This document shows, one piece after another, positions 49,683 to 60,407 of a stretch of 64,000 nucleotides of DNA. The translations under genes and the position numbers were made by a program. The DNA comes from Rotaria sordida. Lineage: Eukaryota; Rotifera; Eurotatoria; Philodinida; Philodinidae. The notes beneath the pieces were generated by a model, which made no database searches, was not told where the DNA came from, and saw only the letters and a program-made list of their open reading frames with translations. Position 1 is the stretch's first letter. Each line of letters starts with the position of its first letter. Location: the NCBI GenBank assembly GCA_905250125.1, contig CAJNOL010000002.1, positions 248,001 through 312,000 of the forward strand. Direction: 5' to 3'.

Positions 49683-51732
49683 AAGTGAGGATAAAAAATC
49701 TGAACAGAAGAAAAAAAAAATTATTAATCGATTGAGACGCAAATGTACAATACGATATACGGGTCAGCGAGCCTGTTTGTTATACTCAATCAATCAGTTA
49801 TATCAACAGCCAGCCACCATATGTGTGAGTCGCAGAGGCTATTAGACTTTCTTTTTTTTTTCAATACGTGTATAATTAACCAATGAAAAATCGAAAAGAT
49901 CGAAAGATGGCATTCCAGGTAGAACACTATATAATTGTATTTTCTTATCAAATTCATTAATTAGAATATTATGTTCTATTAATTTGAGCATTGAAAATTA
50001 GAAAATATTTACAATCATAATTTAATATCAATTGAATATGCAGAAAATTTATAACATTATCAAGAATCTATACTCTTAATCAAAGAAATTATTGAATTGT
50101 AAATAAAATGATATCTATAATAATTAAATTTACGAATGAGAATTTATAAATAGGCTCAATCTAGTTAAGAATAATAATAGACTGTTCTTTTTTTAGACTT
50201 GCAAGAAAGATCCATCATAATTATGGAAAAAAAAATTGTCTCAATGGATCTATTGATGTTATGTAAACTTACGATCAATACTATTAAAATGATTATTCGC
50301 TAATAAATTGCTATCATATCAAATATCTTTTTTGTTTTTCGTACATTCTGACATGCAGTGTACTCCTTAACCCTAATATAGAAGAAGATATTTTCATTTG
50401 TTTCATTTCTGTTATAGAGAATAAGTTTATAGAATTATCATAAAATTCTTTTGCTAGAAAAAAAGTCTTTGTTATGGATATTTTAACTTCGAATTCCCAA
50501 CAAAAAAAGAAACATTTGTTCTTAATAGAAAGATATATAAATAGTCCGAATGACGTATAAAGAAATCAATTAATATAAACAAACTTTCCTAAGATAATAT
50601 GATCTATTGTATGATTATCTCGAAGAAACAATAATAAACATCTTGTCTTGTTTTTCGGTCATGATACATTATTCAATTACTCGTAAGTTAATCAATGTAA
50701 TGGGAAAAAAAAATACATATCTTACAATGAACTTTTGTTTAATGTCTAAAGATTCTAGTTTAATTATTTTTTATACATGATTTCACGTTCTAAACATCTG
50801 TCGACGATCATGTAATTAATATGACAATATGATGACAACATTTGAGCCATAAATAATATCTCCATTTTGTCTATATGTAGAACTGTCAACAACACTATTT
50901 TTTACTATCCTTTTGAAGAATTCAATATCATTGTATCAAACAAATTTCATCTGTTATCTTAGAATAATATAATAAAGGCATAGAGGACGAAAGGTCCTCA
51001 ACTAATCTGCGTCATTTTCACTCATATTTTATATGCATATAGGTGACCTTATTCTAAGCAATAGTCTAACAAGATTTGGACTGCTGTGGCTTCTTTCAAT
51101 AGATATAAATATTTTTACTCTCATATTAAGAGATAAACCATGTCAATATAACTCATGATAGAACTATTCTAATAAGGAAAAGAAATATTTAATTTTAAAT
51201 CTAAATTCTTAATTCAATGTTTTTCGAAAAAAATTCTGGGTATAGACCCAAAATAGGCATACGACAATAACAATACCATCTGGTATTAACTAATATTCTT
51301 ATTGACTGGTATTTAGTATTAATTAATGTTAGTACTACCATTAACCAATATGAAATATCTACCTCAAAACCATATTGGTATTGTGTCATGCGTAATCCAA
51401 AGTTTTGTAAAAGATTTGTAATTTTTGACCAGAAGATCTTAAGCAAGTATTTATTTTTAGGATTTTTTTAGTCTCATTCATATCTACTTCTGTTGATAAT
51501 ATACAATTGTAATTTGTAAGAAATTAGAGCAATTCTCACATTAGTTGTACGAGTTTTATTAATATGATTTCTCTTTTTTTTCTTCGTAAATATTTTTTAT
51601 TAAAATATGTTATTTGCAAGGTAACAATATAGTTATTCATAGTTTTTAATAAAGGTTAAATAGTATTATGGGGTGCATATATATATATAAAAAAAAAAAA
51701 TAAAGCAGTTCTTATAAATAAATGTAGCTTGA
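49683..51732. other. Intergenic, weak inverted repeat, no gene recognised
   Basis: About 2 kb with no coding signal. Around 51250-51410 there is a modest inverted repeat (GACAATAACAATACCA against TGGTATTGTGTC) that may be a decayed relative of the fold-back elements. The BCKDHB-proximal end carries the acceptor at 49700-49701. Confidence 0.5.
49700..49701 (-). promoter_or_regulatory. 3' splice acceptor 17 nt before BCKDHB ATG
   Basis: The polypyrimidine tract and CTTCTGTTCAG end here on the minus strand. Candidate spliced-leader or 5'-UTR intron acceptor. Confidence 0.55.
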
Positions 51733-53365
51733 TTATAATTTAATAGGTACGTGAATATGAAGAAAACCATCACTTTGTAATTCCGTTTTTAATTGATCAA
51801 CTTCACATGTAGGAAATAGATTTATTTGACGATAACTCTGTTCATCTATAAATTAAAAAAAACATAAGATCAAAAATAGATTAGAATTTATATTTAAAAA
51901 AAAAGAATCTACATACTCATATGTTGACCAGTACTTGATAATACTTTATTTTCAACATCAACACGTAAATTATGTCCATTAAGTGTAATTTTTAATTGAT
52001 CAGATTTTGTACCAGGTTTCATTTCTAAACGCATATGAAGAATTTTCTTTCCATTTGCACCATCAATAATTGATGGATTCCAAGTTTTATTTTGAAGAAA
52101 TTCTTCAAGTGTAAACGTATGTCGTTGATTAGTTGTAGTGGTCTAAAATAAAAATGTAACAAAATAAAAACGATAAAATAAAATATTCTGTGAAATACTT
52201 GTGAACCACGTCTTTCACCAGTATGCGATTGTTGTAATGTTGATGGTGTTGATGTATGTGAAGTTGTAGATAATGATGAATGTGTATCTTTGCTATTTGT
52301 CATTGGCACTGAAACATGATGACCAAGATTTGGATCGGTTGTTTTTGTTACAGAAACTTTTCGTTTTTGAATTGTTATTGTACCACCAGTAGCTAATAAT
52401 TCCGGTGGAATTTCAATTGGTAAGTCAGACAAATCTAGCATAAATAAAAAGTTTCGGTAACAAAAAAAAGAAAAAATTTATTTGAATCTTATTCGAACCT
52501 GCTAATGTTGAATTTGTTGTTTTTGTTGTTGCTAATGAAGTAGGTTCATTAATTATGATTGGTTGATTACCTGTATTTGATAAACGTCGTTCAGTTATAT
52601 GTATATTAGATGCTGGTGTAGTGCCCGTTGATAACTCTGCACTACGAAGTAATTCTGTTGCTTCAGGTGGAAGCCCTGTTGACCCAGTTGATGTTGTTGT
52701 TGTAGTTGTTTTTGTAATTGACGTTCTTCGTACTTGTTGTCCTTGTAAAGGCGAATTAGATGTATTATTTGATGGAGATAATAAACCTTGATTATTTAAT
52801 GTATTAAATTTATTTAATGAAAACGATAAACGACGTTGATCATTAAGATCTTGATTAACACTTAAATGATCAATTGCTGGTAAATGTTGAAAATTTGGAT
52901 CCAGAGGCATTTCAACAACTAACATATGACCTGGTGTTATATATGATGCGATGGCACTAACATCAGCATTATTTGGTAAATCAAATGATTTTTCAAATTG
53001 TTTTTGTGTATAAAGTCCTTCACGACGTTCTTCATAAACACCTGTTATTGTTAATTTACGATTTTGAATGTAGATCTAAGAAAAATAAAAATGAAATGAA
53101 GAATTTTTATTATTATTTGTTTTTATTAATTTACTTTAATTTGATCGGGTTGAAAATTTTCAACATCAAAAGTAATACGAAATTTTTCTGTATCATGAGA
53201 ATATTTGTTGCGTATAGATGATACACTTGGACGACTTAACCATCGAATATGTTGATCTTGACCAGGAGTATAATTAAATGCATCAAATGAAATATCATTT
53301 TTATTATTGCTATTAGTTTCTAAACTATTATTTGTACGATGAATCGAAACACTTTGAGATGACAT
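51733..53365 (-). CDS. Small heat shock-like protein with two alpha-crystallin domains
   Basis: Five minus-strand exons (53365-53135, 53075-52499, 52434-52199, 52142-51917, 51845-51733) give 460 residues. The first alpha-crystallin domain (about 57-140) reads FRITFDVENFQPDQIKV, IQNRKLTITGVYEERRE, SFDLPNNADV and PGHMLVVEMP. The second (about 375-460) reads LHMRLEMKPGTKSDQLKITL, NLRVDVENK, SYRQINLFPTCEV and DGFLHIHVPIKL, ending at the stop with no C-terminal extension. Between them lies about 230 residues of Ser/Thr-rich linker. Family members bind unfolding proteins independently of ATP. Most metazoan sHSPs have one domain; two-domain forms are known in flatworms (egg antigen p40). Neither domain shows a clear IxI tail motif. 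Start is the first in-frame ATG. Confidence 0.85.
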
Positions 53366-54122
53366 TATTCTTATCAATTTTTCTTGGATGTCGTTTGTTC
53401 TACTGTTGAAAATAAATGTCTACAGTTGTGTCGATGGTATATATACTCTATTCTGTCTTTATGGGTCAGATAAGTTGGTATGATTATGACGAGGAAATAA
53501 TGCGTTAAAAATAGAACAATAAGAAAATAGTAGTAATCAACAACAACTATTCAAAGAAAAACAATGCGTTCTACTTTTGGAGGACACTTTTTTTTCTTGT
53601 AGCTATCTATATATTGACAATATTTACCAAGCACCTTTCAATCAAATCTGTATGATGAATTTTTCTTGTTTTCTTCTTATTGAATTATTATGCTTTGTTA
53701 TTGTTGATAATAGAAAATTCTATTTTAGGTTTTTCTAGGCGTAAAAAAAATACACGTAGATAATATAGCTGAAAAAATGAATACATATTTATATATACGA
53801 ATATTACAATGATGCTTGTTTGTAAGTTGTCTTATTATATTTAGGTCTAACCCATCAAGAGACATGAAAAACATGTCATTCTGTATAACAAGAAATTATG
53901 CTTAAATAAATACCATATCAGACAGTCAAGACAATGAATTATGATATAAAAATACAAGCAATAATGATAAGAATTTTGTCTTATAGATATCCTTAAAAAC
54001 AATTATTTTTCATTCATTGTTATTCACAATGAACTTTTATATTGAAGACAAATATGAGCAAATATCATAAGAGTTAAGATAGTGTTTTAATGGAATAGAA
54101 CAGAAACTAGATTGTTTTTCTT
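53366..54122. other. Intergenic, no gene recognised
   Basis: About 760 bp between the sHSP-like start and the Pin1 stop. It should hold the promoter of the sHSP-like gene. A heat-shock element array of inverted GAA units was not recognisable by eye. Confidence 0.45.
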
Positions 54123-56085
54123 TTAGGCAATACGTAAAATAACATGTAGACCCGAATCTGAATCGACTACATCGCTCATTTCATTGACATCTAATGCAAA
54201 TGAAGCTTCTTCAAATGCTTTTTGCATTGCACCATGACCAAACATGCCAAGATCACCTTTAAAAATAATCGATATTAAATATAATTCATAGGAAAAAAAA
54301 AATTTACCTCCACGTTGACCTGAACTACAATCACTTTTATCTTTTGCAATACGACGAAATGTTGATTCAAGATCATTAGCATTTTTTAATTCATTTATAA
54401 TTTCTATCAATAAATACAATAAATCAGTATATATATATATATAAATTCTGTCGAATTACAAACCATCAAGTCTATTGCGAGCTTCAGTTTTACTACGTGT
54501 GATTGTTTCACCTTTATAATTTTTTGGATTACGTGATCCTGTATGTTTAACAAGTATATGAAGTACTTGTACTTGACCACCATTTGCTGCTTTTCGTCCA
54601 CTTGATAATTTATTACTCATAGAATTTGGATGTTCCCATTGACTTTCTTTTGTTACTGGATCAATATAATATTCTTTTCCTATACATAAAATGAATTGCA
54701 AAAGTTTAAGACATCTTTTGACTTCAGTGGCTTCTATGAAAAGAAATGGGTCAATGACGTATTTTGAGTGACATATAAATATAGAAGTCAAAGTCTACGC
54801 AAACCACCCATTCTTGATTAGATTGATGATAGCGAGAAGCAACAGAGGAAACTTCAACCCTTTCTCTAACAGGCCAAAGTGTACGACATTTTTAATATTT
54901 TGGTTATTATGTCGTTATTGAAAAACAGATCATTTTGAAAAATTATTATTTATAAGAATTTAATATTATTACTGATTAACTCGAGAAATAGTTTTTTTTT
55001 TTTGCAAATTATGATCTTCAAGTGTTCCGTTAGAGAAAACATTAAAAACTGAATAACACAGTGTATTTTTGTTTTTCAATAACTCTTTATAACAGAGATT
55101 TTTAAACATTAATTAAAGTTTAATTAGTAATCTATTAACAATTAAGAGACATAAGCTCTAAGTATAGACGTCAGAACTTCAAACAATAGTGCATTTTGTA
55201 AAGCAGGCTTTATTTTATCATATGAGACCTTGCACTCTTCTAGTCAATATGTCCATCATCTGATACAACCATTTCATTGTTGATCACTAGTTTCAACGAT
55301 GATTTTCAGCTATTTTTCGCTTGCTTCTTACCTTAGTATTTTCAAAGTGCTATATATCTGACAATGAACACATTGCATAGAAGAGTGCAAGATCTCATAT
55401 GATAAAACAGCCTGTTTTACAAAATGCGTTATATTTTAAAGTTCTGAAGTTTATGCTTAGAGTTCAGTTTTCTTAATTATTAATAGAGCATCAATAAAAT
55501 TTTAATTACTGCTACAAAAACTCTATTATAAAGAGTAATTGAAAAATAGAAATACGCAATATTATTCAGTTTTTAATTCTGTTTCAAACAGAATATTTAA
55601 GGATCAAAATTAATAACAGAATATTTCTATAGTTAGTAATTAGTGAAAATAATTAATCAATAATATTAAATTATTAAAAATAACAAGTTTTCATATTTTT
55701 TCTACTAAAATTTGACTCATTCCATTCTGCATCTAATTGTATATTTTTGAAAATTGTCTCTGTTTTTCGATAATCAAAATATTAAAAGTGTCTTAAGCTT
55801 TTGTCTGCTAGAAAAAAATTAAAGTTCCTTCTTTTTCTTCATGCTACAATCAATTAGATCAATAATGGATCATTTGTGTAGACCTTGGCTTTTGCTTTAT
55901 ATGCCACTCAAAATATGTCATCTACTCTATTTCTTTTCATAGAAACCACCGAAGTAAAAAATGTCTTAAATTTTTGCGGTCCACTTTATTTAAGATGCAA
56001 TATTGATATTTATAATCTTTAAAATTAAATACATACCAGTACGACTTGACATTTTGCTAACCCAACCTGGTGGTAAATCAGACAT
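54123..56085 (-). CDS. PIN1: Pin1-type peptidyl-prolyl cis-trans isomerase (WW + parvulin)
   Basis: Isomerises phospho-Ser/Thr-Pro bonds in signalling and cell-cycle proteins. Four minus-strand exons (56085-56037, 54679-54464, 54403-54308, 54256-54123) give 164 residues, the normal Pin1 length. The WW domain (5-34) has Trp8, Tyr20-Tyr21 and Trp31 in LPPGWVSKM and EYYIDPVTKESQWEHP. The rotamase domain has LHILVKHTGSR, SDCSSGQRGGDLG with the catalytic-site Cys114, and DSGLHVILRIA. The phosphate-binding Arg-Arg pair of human Pin1 is reduced here to Arg-Asn in SRNP, a visible departure that may change phosphate affinity. Intron 54680-56036 is 1.36 kb and nearly filled by a fold-back element. An acceptor lies 36 nt before the ATG. 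Confidence 0.95.
54697..55978. mobile_element. Long palindromic (fold-back) element in Pin1 intron 1
   Basis: Outer arms: GCAAAAGTTTAAGACATC, ACTTCAGTGGCTTCTATGAA and GACGTATTTTGAGTGACATA at the left pair in order with the inverse of 55905-55978. Inner arms: AAGCAGGCTTTATTTTATCA, TATGAGACCTTGCACTCTTC (55202-55240) pair with 55378-55425, and flanking A/T-rich stretches around 55070-55150 pair with 55460-55560. Almost the whole 1.28 kb can fold into one imperfect hairpin. No open reading frame of note. Confidence 0.8.
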
Positions 56086-56121
56086 TTATTGTAAAACAAA
56101 AACAATAAGACAAATAAAAAT

Positions 56122-56123
56122 CT
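56122..56123 (-). promoter_or_regulatory. 3' splice acceptor 36 nt before Pin1 ATG
   Basis: Minus-strand CTTTCTTTCAG ends here. Candidate 5'-UTR intron or trans-splice acceptor. Confidence 0.4.
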
Positions 56124-57377
56124 GAAAGAAAGAGAAAATTTTATATATGTCTCTTGATTCTATGACTTCATAGAAAAAAAAAATGTTCAATTAGTTTTAT
56201 TCAGTTTTATTTTATTAGATTTCAATCGGTTTTTTTCTTAATTTTTTTTTCAATAGAATTCATGTTTAGTTTATTGTTTTAGAAAAAGAAGAAAAAAAAA
56301 AGAGAGTAGAAAAAAAATCTGATACACTTAATCATTACACATAAAGATCTGTTGAATAACACACAAAAAAAAAAAAAAAGAAAAAGAAAAATTTGAAAAA
56401 TAACATCATTAATGTTGTTCATAAAGGTGTCTATGTGATTGATACGATTAGACGCATTTACATACAACAGAAATTTTTTTTTTTTATCATTTAATAAATC
56501 ACACATACGCTACATGTTGTTGAGCATATCAGAAAATTACACAAATAGAAAAAAGAATATTTAAATACACAGAGAAATATCCTGTCCAATATGAATAAAT
56601 ATACAAATACACATTTCATTTGAACATCAGCATCATATTTTTTGTTTTGAATACAAGAAAAAGATAATTCTGTTTTTACTTGTCATTGTTGATGCTTGTT
56701 GTATTTGTTGATGGTGGCCATGTTGATACAAAATCGTCAAATCCACGTGCAAACGGATATGGATTATCACTATCTTTCTGTAAGTTATAACCATCATTTG
56801 AACAAATTAATGTTAATAATCGAATCATATTAATTTGGTGTTACGGTAGACGAAGTACAAGACGGTCAGAAAAGATAGATAGACGTATGACGACAGATTG
56901 TCCTCGTCGTTGAATGAAAATGAGAATGATAAACAACGAGAGAAGAATGTGAAAGAGAAAACAGGAAGATAGACATGATGAATATAATGCTTATTTCTAT
57001 GTTTAAATTCATCTCGATGGACGGATCATATTTTTCTCTTTCTTTTCGTTTCTGTGTTTACTCCATGAAACATCGTGATGATTATTTATATGTGCTTATG
57101 TTAAAGTAGAACAAAAAAAGAATTGTTGTTTCCAACCATATACTTATTGGACGATAGGTAGTAAAGTTTAAATATAATTTTTAGTCTAGCGAGTATATTT
57201 AAAAATATTGCATATTGTCTTTTTCAACAAGCAAACATTTATGCAGAAATATGGAATGAAAAAAAAAATGAATACTTTAAAGATTTAAATCGTCATTCAT
57301 ACTAACACGTGCTACATAAAACAAAGAAGAAAAAAAAGACATGTTACAAACAATTATCATTTGAATAAGTTAATTAA
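56124..57377. other. Intergenic between SSADH end and Pin1 start, one possible small ORF
   Basis: About 1.25 kb of A/T-rich DNA with poly-purine tracts. The only candidate coding sequence is the 50-codon frame at 56676-56828 (separate entry). Confidence 0.45.
56676..56828 (-). CDS. Possible small protein, 50 residues
   Basis: ATG to TAA on the minus strand encodes MIRLLTLICSNDGYNLQKDS followed by a stretch with NPYPFARGFDDFVSTWPPS and a Thr/Asn tail. Codon choice (CCA, ACA, TCA, GAT) resembles that of real genes here, and Trp/Pro/Gly/Phe content is higher than in random AT-rich frames. An internal TTACAG could also make the second half a terminal exon of a spliced gene. No homologue is recognised. 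Confidence 0.3.
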   Translation of the reverse strand: MIRLLTLICSNDGYNLQKDSDNPYPFARGFDDFVSTWPPSTNTTSINNDK

Positions 57378-60375
57378 TTATTGTGAACTTTGATCAACGT
57401 CTTTTAATCCACCCATACAAATATATTTCAGATTAACATAATCTTCTATTCCATATTTAGACCCTTCGCGACCAAAACCACTCTGTTTAATTCCACCTTT
57501 TATTCAAAATATAATAGAATAAAGATGAACAAAATAAAAATTTAGATTAATTACCAAATGGAGCTTCAACAGATGAAATAATTCCTTCATTTACACCAAC
57601 CATACCAGTTTGCATTCGTTCAGCAACACGCCAAATTTGAGATATATCTTGGCTATACATATAAGCTAAACAACAATCAAGAAAAGACTTCATTGAAATT
57701 TGAATAAATATTTATATACCGGCTAAACCAACATCAACTGAATTAGCAATTTTAACTGCTTCATCTTCAGTTTTAAATCTATAAACATAATTAAAAAAAA
57801 ATTAACAAAATAAGATTCTCTTTTTTGTTTTCTTACTTGATAATCGCAACGACAGGTCCAAATATTTCTTCCTGTGCAACTCGCATCGATAATTTGACAT
57901 CTGCAATAACTGCAGGTTCAACAAAAAAACCCGAAGTTTTTCCTTTTTTCTCGTTTCCACCTATTGATATAGAAAATTATTTTTACATACTATATAAATT
58001 TAAACATTTCTATTCTAACCAGTAACAATTCTAGCTCCTTTGTCTTTCGCATCTGAAATAAAATCAAGAACTCTTTCATATTGTTCTTTATTAACAATAG
58101 GTCCTAAATGTGTCTTTTCATTAAAACCATCTCCAACAATTTGTTCTTTAGTTTTCTTTGTCAATTCACTAATAAATTCATCATAAATTCCCTAGATAAT
58201 AAACTTAAAATATTTTTCAATAAAAATATATATTCTTACTTCTTGTACAAGAAATCGATTTGCACATACACATGTTTGTCCCGAAGCACGAAATTTTGAT
58301 GCCATAGCACCTTGTACAGCTTGTTTAACATCAGCTGAATTAAAAACTAAAAACGGTGCATTACCACCAAGTTCCAATGATATTTTTTTCACTGTTGATG
58401 CACACTGAGCCATAATCTTTTTACCAACTTCAGCTAAATTAAATAGACAAAAAATATAAAACATCAAATCAAATTTTATTATCTTTACTCGATCCAGTAA
58501 ATGACATTTTTGAAATCAATGGATGTTCACATAAAAATTTACCGATTTCAGCTGAATGAGTAGTTGTTAGTACATTAATTGTACCATCAGGAAATCCGGC
58601 TTCTTTCGCTAACTAAACAAAAAACAATAGAATCTATATTCTTTACAATAGTTCATCGAAAATTTGTATCTTTAATTTACGTCACAAAGAACTAAACATG
58701 AATAAGGTGTATCTTCAGAAGGTTTAACAACAATAGTACAGCCGGCAGCCAATGCTGGACCTGCTTTACGTAATATCATTGAACTAGGAAAATTCCATGG
58801 CGTTATAAAACTACAAACACCAACAGGTTGACGAAGAACCAATGCACGACGATTATGTGATGTTATTGGAAGAACATCACCATGAATACGTTTTGCTTCT
58901 TCAGCAAACCATTCAATATAACTAAAAATTAAAATATAAATATTTTCATAAAAAATGCTTTTCATTTTCTTTACCTAGCACCATAAAGTATTTCTCCAAT
59001 GGATTCTTTTAATGGTTTACCCTAAGAAAATAATTAAATTAACGAATAATACAAAAATTCCCTGCTAATAAGATATGTGTCCGGATTCCGTGAGTTCTGA
59101 ATTCATGAAACTCTCAAAACTCAAGAATTTGTCTTATATTCAAAAATTCGGAATATCAGAAATGCTACGAGTGAAAACAAATATACGGTATAGTATTTTC
59201 CGTGGGATTCGAATATGGGTGTGGCTGTGTGTATAGAGAGAATAAATGACACTTTTGATAGTTCCAGGGGTTCAAAACTCACGAAATCTGGACACTGGTG
59301 TGGAATAATGTCACTTCATTTTTCATCGACTACAGCATTTTCTGGAAAAACCAAGAACATCTATTCAAAATCTATGTTCGAAGCTCTTTATTTCTCACTC
59401 AATTGTTAACAAATCATGCAGAAAATATTATAGCATCGTTTCAGATAACACTGGCAAATACTAACTAAGAAGCTCCAGCTATGTTTCAGATCGATGTTCT
59501 TCTCTTTTGTTTTCTTCAATGGTCGTATTCATCCTTTCGACAGATCAGCTGCATAAAAATTTTGCCTTATTTTTATCGGCAGTATCCCGGACTTCGCGTA
59601 GTTATCATATTATATAAACAACGCTATTATGATTCTATAAAACTCGTCACTATTTTCGCGTCATAACTTTATCGATATTTTGTGAATCTTTGTTTTTTTA
59701 ATTTTTCATCATGTTAACAACAGCAATCGTGTATTGTTTGTTATTAGAGTTGTGAAGAATTTAACGGTGAATCTGATGAAAAACAAGAGCAAAAAAATAC
59801 AATGGAATGCATAGGAGATAATTTAAAAAACATCCAGAGATCAGTGTTTTTTATAGCAACCATGTCAAGCTGTTTGAATAGAGCTATTCAAAAATTCGCT
59901 CAATACTCCTAAATAAGAGATGATCGAATTTTATAAAAGACATTGTTAGAAAGAACTTGCATCACAGATTATGAATAGATAGTTTTCATTTTCCTAACAT
60001 TAATATCAATCGATATATTTATTAAAATAGAATTACCATTTCAGTTGTCAAAATTTTTCCTAAGTGATCTTTATTTTTTAAAATTAAATCATTATATTTT
60101 CTCATTATAACACTTCGTTCTTTTCCAGTTTTAATGGACCATTTATTTTGAAATGCATTATAAGCTGCTTGCACAGCTTTTTCAGCATCTTTAATATTAC
60201 AATCTGGTACACTGCCTATTTCATCACCATTTGCTGGATTATAGACTTTAAATGTTTCACCTGATTGTGCTGATACCCATTGACCATTAATATATGTTTG
60301 ATTAAAAAATGAACGACGAATATGATTTACTGAATGATTAAGACGAAATATAGAAGAATATTTAGTTGCATACAT
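57378..60375 (-). CDS. ALDH5A1: Succinate-semialdehyde dehydrogenase, mitochondrial
   Basis: Oxidises succinate semialdehyde to succinate with NAD+, the last step of GABA breakdown in mitochondria. Ten minus-strand exons: 60375-60037, 59021-58975, 58921-58681, 58612-58489, 58433-58240, 58191-58020, 57960-57837, 57778-57720, 57665-57555, 57496-57378; 509 residues. ALDH landmarks: [21 protein letters not shown] (split by an intron), the general base Glu271 in LELGGNAP, catalytic Cys305 in SGQTCVC, and EEIFGPV. The Cys-Val-Cys pair (305/307) matches the redox-switch loop of animal SSADH. LTTEMGKPLKES and [14 protein letters not shown] are typical of this subfamily. The first 25 residues, Arg/Ser-rich, fit a mitochondrial presequence. 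The ATG lies only 32 bp beyond the stop of the LRR gene upstream. Confidence 0.96.
59077..59295. mobile_element. Short inverted-repeat element in SSADH intron 1
   Basis: The left end GTGTCCGGATTCCGTGAG and the reverse complement of the right end GTGTCCAGATTTCGTGAG match over about 25 bp, continuing as TTCTGAA / TTTTGAA. The element is 219 bp with no coding capacity. No clear target-site duplication. It lies in the 1,015-bp intron 59022-60036. Confidence 0.65.
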
Positions 60376-60390
60376 ATTCTTTTTTTTTAT

Positions 60391-60392
60391 CT
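60391..60392 (-). promoter_or_regulatory. Candidate trans-splice acceptor between LRR gene stop and SSADH ATG
   Basis: Minus-strand TTTATTTTTCAG ends here, 15 nt after the LRR stop codon and 15 nt before the SSADH ATG. With only 32 bp between the two coding regions there is no room for a normal promoter and 5' UTR, so a spliced-leader acceptor is the simplest reading. Confidence 0.6.
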
Positions 60393-60407
60393 GAAAAATA
60401 AATTATC

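Noticed and set aside
49683-49742. N-terminal extension of BCKDHB before the ATG at 49682
   Set aside because: The extension has no ATG and reads through a poly-pyrimidine tract and CAG that look like a 3' splice site.
59205-59225. GGGATTCGAATATGG resembling a tRNA B box
   Set aside because: No matching A box or cloverleaf arms at the right spacing on either strand.
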